Positions 1 to 6,228 of a DNA stretch of 10,266 nt are shown here, one piece after another. Positions within the stretch are counted from its first letter, which is position 1. Every line of letters begins with the position of its first letter. The position numbers were made by a program, and so were the translations under genes. The notes under the pieces are model-generated. The model saw nothing but the letters and a program-made list of their open reading frames with translations. It was not told where the DNA came from and did not search any database. Location: contig JADGHI010000101.1 of assembly GCA_019689515.1 (NCBI GenBank), forward strand, positions 1-10,266. Direction: 5' to 3'. This stretch comes from Acetobacteraceae bacterium. GTDB taxonomy: Bacteria > Pseudomonadota > Alphaproteobacteria > Acetobacterales > Acetobacteraceae.

Positions 1-696
1 GAGCAGCACGCCCTGCCCCGCAATGATCACCGGCCGCTCCGCCTTCAGCAGCACGTCCAGCGCGGCCGAGAGCGCGGCCGGGTTGCCCGGGGCGCCGTTC
101 GCCACCCGCGGCGTCGGCTCCGGCGTCGTCACCGCCGCTTCTTCGACGAAGACGTTGAGCGGCACGTCGAGGTTCACCGGCCCGGGGCGCCCCGAGAGCA
201 TGGTGTCCCAGGCCTGCTTCACGGCGAGCGGCACCATCTCGGTCCGCGTCGGCTGCCAGCTCCGCTTCACATAGGGGCGAATGACGGAGGGGAAGTCGCC
301 CTGGAAGTAGCGGCCGGTCTCCTGGAAGGGGCCGCGGTTGAACTGCTGCGTCGGCACATTGCCGGTGATGGCGAGGAAGGCGCTGCTGTCCATCATCGCC
401 GCCGCCAGCGCCACCACCAGGTTGGCCGATCCCGGGCCGCAGCTCGTGAAGGTCGCCACCGGCTCGTGCCGCACCTTGAACCATGCGTCCGCCATGTGGC
501 CGGCGGTCTGCTCATGGTGCACGCTGATGGTACGGATGCGGTTCTGTGCCTTGAACGCGGCATCGAGAAAGCCGACGTTGCCGTGCCCGCACAGCCCGAA
601 GAGGTAGGGCACCTTCTGCTTCACCAGGAAGTCCACGATGATGTCGGCGCCGTTCATCATCGTGCGTGCGCCGCTGCCGCCGGTGCTGCCGTCCAT
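1..696 (-). CDS. Thiamine-diphosphate-dependent enzyme, acetolactate-synthase-like (partial, N-terminal 232 residues)
   Basis: This is the N-terminal part of a ThDP-dependent enzyme of the acetolactate synthase/benzoylformate decarboxylase superfamily; the C-terminal part lies beyond the left edge. After a short Gly/Ser-rich leader, the pyrimidine-binding (Pyr) domain starts near residue 14 (NGADIIVDFLVKQKVPYLFG). The catalytic glutamate sits in HHEQTAGHMADA (E62), and CGPGSANL (residues 86-93) is the usual glycine-rich turn. SGRPGPVNLDVPLNVF (about residues 168-183) closes the Pyr domain, and the central domain begins after it. The start at 696 is preceded by an AAAGGGA-like ribosome binding site; ATGs at 660 and 657 are in-frame alternatives. 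It begins 18 bases downstream of the damaged iclR-type gene on the same strand, so the two were probably co-transcribed. Such enzymes decarboxylate 2-oxo acids or ligate or cleave C-C bonds; the substrate cannot be told from this fragment. No lesion is seen in the visible part. Confidence 0.87.
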   Translation of the reverse strand, partial: MDGSTGGSGARTMMNGADIIVDFLVKQKVPYLFGLCGHGNVGFLDAAFKAQNRIRTISVHHEQTAGHMADAWFKVRHEPVATFTSCGPGSANLVVALAAAMMDSSAFLAITGNVPTQQFNRGPFQETGRYFQGDFPSVIRPYVKRSWQPTRTEMVPLAVKQAWDTMLSGRPGPVNLDVPLNVFVEEAAVTTPEPTPRVANGAPGNPAALSAALDVLLKAERPVIIAGQGVLL

Positions 697-714
697 TGCC
701 GCAATCCCTTTCCG

Positions 715-1486
715 TTACGTAGCGTGCGCGGCCGGGCCGCCAAGCATGTGCGAGATCCGCTCCTCCGTGTCCCGCACCAGCGGCACCAGCGCCGCGATCT
801 TGTCCCTATCCATGCGCGCGGCCGGCGTGGTCGAAGATCGGCGCGCCGATGCAGCCTAGCCCGATCTCCATTTCCTCCTCATCGAGCGCGTAACCCTGCT
901 CGCGGATGCGGCGGAGCGCCGCCTCGAGCGCCGGCAGGATCGAGATGGTGCGCGGGGTGAAGCGGGGCAGGTCCCGGCCCTCGTAGAGCGCCTGCAGCTC
1001 CGCTTCCGTGCGGTGGGCAAGCAACATCTTGCCGAGCGCACTGGCATGCGCCGGGGTGCGCTCGCCGACGAAGGCGTGCATACGCGCCAGCCGCGTGTCC
1101 TCCACGGCCTGCACGCACACCGCCTCCGTGCCGTGCAGGACGCCGACATGTACCGTCTCGCCGGTCTTGCGCGCGAGATCCTGCAGAGGGGCGAGCGCCT
1201 GCCAGCGCAATTGCTCGTGCCGCACCGCGGCGCCGGCAAGGCCGAGGAGGCGCAGGCCGGGCACATCGCGCCCGGTCGCGGCGTCCTTCGTGAGATAGCC
1301 GAACTCCTCCAGGGTGCGGAGGATGCGGAAGACGGTCGGCTTGCTCTGGCCGAGCTCCGCGCTGAGCGCGGCGAGGCTCCAGCTCTGCCGGTGTGCGAAG
1401 CGGTCCAGCACCTTGAGGCCCTTGCGCAGGGAGCCGAGCAGATAGGGGCCGCGGGGCGGCCCGTCGTTTCGCATGATGAAATCCAT
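715..1486 (-). pseudogene. IclR-family transcriptional regulator, broken by an internal deletion and frameshift
   Basis: The N-terminus carries the winged helix-turn-helix of IclR regulators: LLGSLRKGLKVLDRFA, then WSLAALSAELGQSKPTVFRI and LRTLEEFGYLTKD (about residues 17-65). The effector domain follows, with TGETVHVGVLHGTEAVCV, PAHASALGKMLLAH and GYALDEEEMEIGLGCIGAPI. The frame ends at a TAG at 808-806, right after FDHAGRAHG. The missing C-terminal helix continues in another frame from 813 to the TAA at 717-715 (MDRDKIAALVPLVRDTEERI, then SHMLGG). In family members about 12 residues containing the SVSGP strand join these parts; here only one base separates the CGC codon for the Arg of HAGR from the CGC that should precede ATGGAT. 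I therefore infer a deletion of about 35 bases. The product would be 226 residues lacking the last strand and helix of the ligand domain. ATG 1474 is an alternative start. It diverges from the cupin gene and precedes the ThDP enzyme, the usual position for a local pathway regulator. Confidence 0.85.
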
Positions 1487-1552
1487 AGGGCTGAACGAGC
1501 CCGTTTTGTATCGAATTTTGAAGCACGCCGGGGACGCAACACGGAGGCGCCC
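1487..1552. promoter_or_regulatory. Divergent promoter/operator region between iclR-type gene and cupin gene
   Basis: Sixty-six bases separate the two divergent starts. The stretch 1503-1522 is strikingly A+T-rich for this window and contains TTTTG twice as direct repeats 12 bases apart (1504-1508 and 1516-1520), flanking TATCGAA. Spacing of about one helical turn suits an operator, and IclR proteins usually bind in such divergent gaps; that assignment is inference. A clean GGAGG at 1543-1547 lies 5 bases before the cupin ATG and fixes that start. I could not pick confident -35/-10 boxes. Confidence 0.45.
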
Positions 1553-2167
1553 ATGGAGGACGACGACCGGCGGCCCAGCATCCAGAACATCGCAGAGGTG
1601 CCGTGGGAGGAGTTCCCCGGCCACCACGGCGGCGCCGTGTCCAAGCCGCCGCGCACCCGCGCACCACGGCAGCCGGCTGATGACCACCGCAAATCCTGCT
1701 ATCGGTCCATGGCCTATGTGGAGCCGCACACCCACAAGGTGCAGGAGCAGGCCCATCATGTGCTGGACGGCGAAGGGCTGATCGAGATCGGCGAGCGCAG
1801 CCAGGTGGTGCGCCGCCACGACCTGATCTTCGTCCTGCCCGGCGTGCGGCATGCCATCCGGAATACCGGCCTGACGGATCTGGTGTTCCTCGTGGTCACC
1901 TCCCTGGTCACGGACGAATGGCCGCTGGGCCATCCCCCGTGTCGCGCGAGGCGCGGCACGCAGGGCGCCTTTGGCCGGGGCCGTATCGCCGTCGTCGCGC
2001 GGTCCGGGGAAGGTGCCATTCCGCGCCGCGAGAGACGTCCTTTGCAGGCGGCTCGGCACCGGCGAATCAGGGCGCAGTCGCGGCTGGTCGGGCCTCGCGA
2101 TCCAGTGCAGGGTGCAACCGGCGTTCGGGGCTATAAATTGGCTGCGGTGCGGCGTGACTCACGGTGA
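1553..2167 (+). CDS. Cupin-domain protein with a run-on, probably degenerate C-terminus
   Basis: Residues about 52-120 form a single small cupin barrel. Motif 1 is EPHTHKVQEQ, with metal ligands H59, H61 and E65, followed by HHVLDGEGLIEIGE; motif 2 is LPGVRHAIRNTG with H100, the fourth ligand. The start is set by GGAGG 5 bases upstream. Such one-domain cupins are usually 110-150 residues and act as small metalloenzymes or ligand-binding accessory proteins beside catabolic genes. Two oddities stand out. Past VVTSLVTDE (about residue 122) the frame runs about 80 more Arg/Gly-rich residues to a TGA at 2167 with no recognisable fold, so the true stop was probably lost. Also, residues 31-45 look frame-displaced: an adjacent frame reads HHGSRLM, and one added G after CTGATG would rejoin it as DHRKSCYR, suggesting two compensating small indels. 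Transcribed divergently from the regulator. Core assignment is sure; the end is not. Confidence 0.7.
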   Translation: MEDDDRRPSIQNIAEVPWEEFPGHHGGAVSKPPRTRAPRQPADDHRKSCYRSMAYVEPHTHKVQEQAHHVLDGEGLIEIGERSQVVRRHDLIFVLPGVRHAIRNTGLTDLVFLVVTSLVTDEWPLGHPPCRARRGTQGAFGRGRIAVVARSGEGAIPRRERRPLQAARHRRIRAQSRLVGPRDPVQGATGVRGYKLAAVRRDSR

Positions 2168-2173
2168 CTCACG
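2132..2173 (+). promoter_or_regulatory. Candidate promoter and tandem palindromic operator upstream of the 141-residue hypothetical gene
   Basis: A TATAAA at 2132-2137 stands out in the G+C-rich background and could be a -10 box; no convincing -35 is visible. Starting 16 bases after it lie two perfect tandem copies of GTGACTCACG (2154-2163 and 2164-2173). Each copy is itself an inverted repeat, GTGA-C-TCAC. Back-to-back palindromes just downstream of a -10 box are what a repressor operator can look like. This is a pattern reading only. Confidence 0.33.
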
Positions 2174-2277
2174 ACCGTTCCATGGGCGCCGTTCCATGCC
2201 CGTCACCGGCGGTGGCCGCCGGAGGGCATCGGGTCGGCCTGGCAGCAGGGACACCGGGTTTCGGAGGGATAGGGACG

Positions 2278-2703
2278 ATGCGCTTCGTGTGCGACGCCCC
2301 GGGTCACAAGACCTGGTTCCGGATCGAGACGGAGGCCGAGGCAGCGCAGGAATCGGAACTCATGCGCCATGCCGTCGAGAAGCACTTCCGGCGGGCGTAC
2401 GAACAGGCGGCCCAGACCTACAGGCCGGCACCGGGACCGTTCATCGAACAGGACATCGGGCGCGAGGCGTACATCCGTCGCACCATGCCGATGTTCCTGA
2501 CGCTCCGGGACGCCGACGGGACCGCGCTCGTGACCGCGATGCTTCCGCCCGAGGGGCGAGAGGACCGGAGCTTCACTCCGATCATCGTCGGGCACGGGAA
2601 CAGCGATCCCTACCCGGAGCATGGGGATGCGATCCGCGCCCTCGCCGAGCATTTCCGCCTCTCGCTCGATCGGACGTGGTGCTACCCCTATCATCGGATC
2701 TAG
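2278..2703 (+). CDS. Conserved-looking hypothetical protein, 141 residues
   Basis: A compact soluble protein beginning MRFVCDAPGHKTWFRIETEA and ending LDRTWCYPYHRI. GGAGGG at 2263-2268 lies 9 bases before the ATG, which decides this start over the in-frame GTG at 2164. No signal peptide or membrane segment is seen. The first third mixes a short beta-rich opening with a Glu/Ala-rich helix (about residues 18-50). The middle holds hydrophobic strands (MFLTLRDADGTALVTAMLPP) and SFTPIIVGHGNSDPYPEHGD, followed by a final helix. The codon bias and folded-looking composition support a real gene. I recall similar uncharacterised proteins in Methylobacterium and Roseomonas relatives, from memory only, and no function is known to me. 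It stands alone, between the degenerate tail of the cupin region and a convergent hydrolase gene, and may have arrived separately from the surrounding catabolic cluster. Confidence 0.75.
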   Translation: MRFVCDAPGHKTWFRIETEAEAAQESELMRHAVEKHFRRAYEQAAQTYRPAPGPFIEQDIGREAYIRRTMPMFLTLRDADGTALVTAMLPPEGREDRSFTPIIVGHGNSDPYPEHGDAIRALAEHFRLSLDRTWCYPYHRI

Positions 2704-2737
2704 ATGCCCCGTCGGGCATCCAGGTGCCCTGTCGGGC
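2703..2737 (+). terminator. Tandem hairpins after the hypothetical gene, possible terminator
   Basis: Directly on the stop codon lies a perfect 7-bp stem, GATGCCC (2703-2709), loop CGTC, GGGCATC (2714-2720). A near-copy follows 20 bases on, GCCC (2726-2729), loop TGTC, GGGC (2734-2737). The two read as a diverged 20-base tandem repeat. No T-run follows, so intrinsic termination would be weak, but placement between convergent genes fits a terminator. Confidence 0.4.
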
Positions 2738-2763
2738 GCTGTACTTGGGTTTCGGCCCGAGCC

Positions 2764-2825
2764 GGCGACAGAGGCGGCGAAAGCCTCCTTCGCTGCGGTG
2801 TCGCCGTGAACGGAACCCTGCAGGG
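2764..2825. repeat. Nested inverted repeats in convergent intergenic region
   Basis: GGCGACA (2764-2770) pairs perfectly with TGTCGCC (2799-2805). Inside this, GAGGC (2771-2775) pairs with GCCTC (2783-2787), with a competing GGC-GAAA-GCC tetraloop and a GCGAA/TTCGC pairing. A palindrome, CCCTGCAGGG, follows at 2816-2825. Because the arms are symmetrical, the structure can form on transcripts from either side and may serve as a bidirectional terminator for the hypothetical gene and the hydrolase. A small structured RNA is possible but has no further support. Confidence 0.4.
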
Positions 2826-2840
2826 GCGCGCGGTCGCCTT

Positions 2841-3893
2841 TCACACCGTCGCCACGGGGGTCACGGGCGAGCCGACAGCGCCGGGCAGCCGCAACGGCGG
2901 CGCGGTGAGCAGGAAGCGGTTGCGCCCGTTCGCGCGCAGCCAGTCGGCGAGCTCCGTCAGGTACCACATCTCGCCGAGATAGACGCCGAGCCGGAACAGG
3001 CAGTGCGCGTGCAGCGGCAGCGAGGCGCAGCGCGCGTCGGTGCAGGGCCGCGCGGGGAGCGCCTCCACGGCGTAGTTGTCGGCGATCAGCGCCACCGCTC
3101 CGCTCTGCGTCACCCAGTCCAGCAGCCGCTCGTCCCGCCCGTCCAGCGCCGCGGCGCTGCCGTGCAGCCGCTCCGGGTCGGGGTTGCCGCGCATCTCCAG
3201 CAGGCGCTGGGCGAAGCCGGTGCGCAGGCAGACAAAGTCGCCAGGCTCGACGACAACCTTGTCCCGCTCCAGCACCCGCATCAGGTCGTCATAACCGACC
3301 ACCTTGCCGGTGGCGCCGAAATGCGCCTCCAGGTCGATCATCACCGCGCGGCCCTGCACGCAGGCGGCGGCCATGTTCTCCACCCCGAGGCGCCGCGCGC
3401 CGGGAGCCTCGCCGGTCGGGCGTCCCTCGTCGCCGTCGCGGTAGTCCACCGGGCCGACCACGTCGGTGCCGGCGCGGAAGCCGTTGTAGTAGACGTCCTC
3501 GGGCACGCCGTCGCCGTCGGCGTCGAACATCTGGCCGACATGCGCCAGGCTGTCCCATTGCGTCGAGTATTGCAGGGTCAGCACCACCTGGTCGTCGGAG
3601 ACGATGTCGGTCAGGCGCGGGTCGTCGCAGCGCAGCGGGTAGTTCATGTTGGGCCGCCCGTTGCGCAGCGTCGGGCGGAGCTGCGGCGGGCTGCGGCGCG
3701 AGTTCAGCACGGTGCCGCCAGGGTAGTCGAGCGGCAGGCTGAGGCAGAAGGTCCGGCCCTCGCGAACCTCGGCGATGCCCTGCAGCACCTTCTCGCGGGT
3801 GACCAGGTTCAGCCGGCCGAGCTGGTCGTCGGGGCCGAAATCGCCCCAGGTCGAGCCCGGCGGGCGCTGCTTCCAGCGTGGCGATGCCGACAT
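2841..3893 (-). CDS. Cyclase-family metal-dependent hydrolase (kynurenine-formamidase-like superfamily)
   Basis: An intact 350-residue protein of the cyclase family, whose members include bacterial kynurenine formamidase and hydrolyse or cyclise small amides, lactones and carboxylic compounds. WGDFGPDDQLGRLNLVT (about residues 16-32) is the typical N-terminal signature. The metal/active-site segment reads STQWDSLAHVG (residues 110-120). It keeps the Asp and His (D114, H118) but replaces the HxGTHxDxPxH form of short family members, as in the long roughly 320-350-residue subgroup. Near the C-terminus, PLHAHCLFRLGVYLGEMWYL supplies the conserved His and Glu region. No signal peptide is seen, so it is probably cytosolic. 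A GGGGAGG ribosome binding site 5 bases before ATG 3893 fixes the start. It is transcribed alone, convergent with the hypothetical gene. With the ThDP enzyme, cupin and IclR regulator nearby it may belong to one small-molecule degradation locus; the substrate is unknown. Confidence 0.9.
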   Translation of the reverse strand: MSASPRWKQRPPGSTWGDFGPDDQLGRLNLVTREKVLQGIAEVREGRTFCLSLPLDYPGGTVLNSRRSPPQLRPTLRNGRPNMNYPLRCDDPRLTDIVSDDQVVLTLQYSTQWDSLAHVGQMFDADGDGVPEDVYYNGFRAGTDVVGPVDYRDGDEGRPTGEAPGARRLGVENMAAACVQGRAVMIDLEAHFGATGKVVGYDDLMRVLERDKVVVEPGDFVCLRTGFAQRLLEMRGNPDPERLHGSAAALDGRDERLLDWVTQSGAVALIADNYAVEALPARPCTDARCASLPLHAHCLFRLGVYLGEMWYLTELADWLRANGRNRFLLTAPPLRLPGAVGSPVTPVATV

Positions 3894-4100
3894 GCGTTCC
3901 TCCCCTCCCCCGTGGCGCGCCCGGCGCCCTGCCGGCGCGCCGGAGCAAGGCTCTGCCGAAGCGAGGGGGAATGTCCAGCCCGGGGCTCGCCCCTCCCCCG
4001 CTACACACCGGCCGCGCCAAACAGCGCCTGTAACCGCACAGAATGCTTGCCATCCGTCGAACGGCCGATCCTGCCCGGATGGGCCGACGCCACGTCGCAG
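3894..4100. other. Intergenic region between hydrolase and hupE remnant
   Basis: These 207 bases hold no supported gene. They should contain the promoter of the hydrolase (minus strand), but no clear -35/-10 pair could be chosen. A G+C-rich inverted repeat (CCGGCGC and GCGCCGG around 3919-3942) is the only structure noticed. Confidence 0.4.
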
Positions 4101-4656
4101 TCACGCAGCCAGGGTCCGCATGACGAACCAGTAGCACCCAAGGAGCACGATCGCGCCGGAGGCTGCATGAACGGCCGGTGCCCTGCATGCCGGACCGTCC
4201 CTGGCGGTGGTGCCTGCCATCCGGTCGAACGCCAGCCGGGCCGGCACGATCAGCGCGACGATGGCGATCTGCCCGGTCTCGACCCCGAGATTGAAGGCGG
4301 CGAGCGCCACGGGCAGCGCGTGGCGTGGCAGGCCGAGTTCCTGCAGCGCGCTCGCGAAACCAAGGCCGTGGGCGAGGCCGAACAGGAAGGTGATTCGCCA
4401 CCGTCCCTCGAAGTCGCGCGCGATGAAATTCTCGGCCGTGACATAGACGATGGAGGCCGCGATCGCCGGCGTCACGGTGGAGGACACGGGACCTCCACGA
4501 TGCCGAGCGTCGCCAGCGAGAGGGTGACCGAATGCGCGACGGTGAAGGTGGTGACGACCTTCACCACCGGCCATAGGCGCCGCGCCCACAGCACGACCGC
4601 CAGCAGGAAGGCGATGTGGTCGTAACCGAGGAAGATGTGCTCGATAGGCCCTGTGC
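4101..4656 (-). pseudogene. HupE/UreJ-family membrane protein remnant, 5'-truncated and frameshifted
   Basis: This is the C-terminal half of a HupE/UreJ-type integral membrane protein, a family linked to nickel or other metal handling. Reading from about 4652, the first frame shows GPIEHIFLGYDHIAFLLAVV, then VVTTFTVAHSVTLSLATLGI, which is the family's GYDH and FTxAHSxTL core with its histidines. It then hits a stop at 4472 after VEVPCPPP. The adjacent frame carries on as SSTVTPAIAASIVYVTAENF, ITFLFGLAHGLGFASALQEL, AAFNLGVETGQIAIVALIV and a last membrane helix, AIVLLGCYWFVMRT, ending at the TGA at 4101-4103. One missing base near 4485-4492 explains the switch. Full-length members have about 150 more N-terminal residues and no start precedes GYDH; instead, unrelated sequence begins at about 4657. 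The gene is therefore doubly broken. Its truncation point marks the probable edge of the recombinase-bearing segment. Confidence 0.8.
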
Positions 4657-4922
4657 GATCACGGCGGCTTCCTATGCTGCCGAGCCTGGACGGCCAGCGG
4701 GCGGCGCAGAGGCGTCTGGCCCGCGTCCGGATGGCGAACGCGACCGCAGACCACCCGGTCTGCCGCCCGATCGGGCCATCGGGACTCACCCGCTTCGCTC
4801 CGGCGTACTGTCGTGTCGGCAGTGATTGGGTGCAGGGGGTAGACCGCGGTCCCGAGGGCGCCGCTCCAACCTCGTGCAATCGCTGCATCGATGTCACCCG
4901 CAGCAGCAGAAGAGGGCGACCG
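4657..4922. other. Non-coding stretch at the left end of the recombinase region
   Basis: No gene is supported between the hupE break and the first recombinase. It should hold the element's left end and the recombinase promoter. The one structure seen is a short inverted repeat, ACTGTCG (4807-4813), loop TGT, CGGCAGT (4817-4823), with one G-T pair. Size and placement would suit a recombinase or excisionase binding site, but no second copy was recognised elsewhere in the window. Confidence 0.35.
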
Positions 4923-6228
4923 ATGCGCGAGCGATCCATCCACCAATGCCTCGTTCCCGCCGCGGCGCTCTCGCGCCTGCCGCGCGCCGGGATGAGCGGG
5001 CTTCTGGTCCTGCGCGAGGTCGCCAAGGTCCTCGGCGTCTCGGTGGTGACCGTGCGCCGGCGCGTCCGCGACGGCTCGCTCCCCGCGCACCGCATCAAGG
5101 GCCGCCTGTACGTGAAGCCGGAGGAGCTGCGCGCCTACGTCGAGCGCCACGCCGAGGTGCCGGCCTCACTCGAGGCCGACGCCCGGGCCTTCGTCGGCCG
5201 CGGCGCGGGCGACTGGCTGGCCGAGGACGGGAGGCCGCCGCTCCGCGCGGCCACGCAGGCGAACTACCTCGGCGCGCTGCGCTGCGCCGCCGGCGTGCTC
5301 GTCGCCGCCGGCGTGCCGCCCGACGAGCTCCGCACCCTCGCCGACCTCGCCCGCCCCGACCGGGCCGAGACCATCCTCGGCCGCGTCGCCGCGCGCACGG
5401 GGCGCGAGCGCGGCGGCCAGCTCGCCCTGCTCGCCGTGGTGCTGCTGATGGCCGGGCGCGACCACGCCGGGCTGCCGGCAGAAGAGGTCGCCCACCTCGA
5501 GGAGCTGCTCGCCGAGGTGAAGCAGCGCCCCGAGATGGGCGAGCGCACCCTCGAGCGGCTCCTCCCCTTCCAGGACGGCGGCGCCCGCCTCGACGCCCTA
5601 CTCGCCCTGCCCGCCCGGCTGGTCGCCGAGGCCAGGCGCCACGGCAAGGTCGACCTCCGCTCGGCCCGTTTGGTCCGCTGCGCCCTCTTCCTCTCCCTCC
5701 TGCTCGACCTCGGCGCGCGCTCGGGCAACGTCTGCGCCCTCGACCTCGCGGCGCGCGTCCTGCTCGGCACGAAGGGTGACGAGGGCTGGGTCGACCTCCC
5801 CGCCCACCTGGTCAAGAACGGCGAGGCGCTGCGCGCGCCCCTCACGGCCGCCACCGTCCGCCTGCTCCCGGCTGTACCGCGACGCCTACCGGCCCGTGCA
5901 CGCCGGCGGCACCGCCTCCTCGTGGCTGTTCCCGCGCCCCGACGGCAGCCACTGGCCGGTGGGCCGGGCCTGCGCGGCGCTGATGGACCTCACCGCCGAG
6001 CGCATCGGCGCCGCGGTGAACCCGCACCTCGTGCGCGCCCTGCTCGGCCAGCTCGTGCTCGAGGAGCGGCCGGGCGCGATCGGCCTCGCCAAGGACGTGC
6101 TCGGCCACCGCCTCTCGGCCACGACCGAGCGCTACTACCTGCGCCTCGACCGGCTGCGCTCGCGCCGGCTCCTGCACACGATGCTCGAGCGGCGCCGCAC
6201 CGGCGGCCGCGGGGGCGAGGTGCGGTGA
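4923..6228 (+). pseudogene. Tyrosine recombinase with N-terminal excisionase-like HTH, split by a one-base frameshift
   Basis: Starting at ATG 4923 (GAGGG at 4912-4916; ATG 4992 is an alternative), residues about 26-76 form a helix-turn-helix of the excisionase/MerR type: LLVLREVAKVLGVSVVTVRR, then RVRDGSLPAHRIKGRLYVKP and EELRAYVERH. An Ala/Arg-rich helical core-binding region follows, then the catalytic domain. ARSGNVCALDL carries the first Arg (R266) and VKNGEALRAPL the Lys (K298). At 5867-5869 the frame breaks: CTCCCGGCTG has one C too many compared with the expected CTCCGGCTG (Leu-Arg-Leu). The rest continues in the next frame as LYRDAYRPVHAGG, WLFPRPDGSHW, PHLVRALLG (HxxR, 6025-6036), VLGHRLSATTERYYLRL (second His 6106, Tyr 6133/6136), to the TGA at 6226-6228. 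Removing one C gives exactly 434 residues with the complete R-K-HxxR-H-Y set. The stop overlaps the next start by one base. Whether the lesion is real or a base-calling error cannot be told here. Confidence 0.82.

Noticed and set aside
1487..2059. N-terminal extension of the iclR-type frame on the minus strand.
   Set aside because: It runs antisense through the cupin gene; the helix-turn-helix begins just after ATG 1486.
1971..4625. Very long plus-strand open frame (884 codons).
   Set aside because: It is antisense to the hydrolase and hupE-type genes and shows no domain; open by G+C bias only.
4640..4700. A tRNA gene as integration target at the left border.
   Set aside because: No cloverleaf or T-loop motif was seen; the disrupted gene is a membrane-protein gene.
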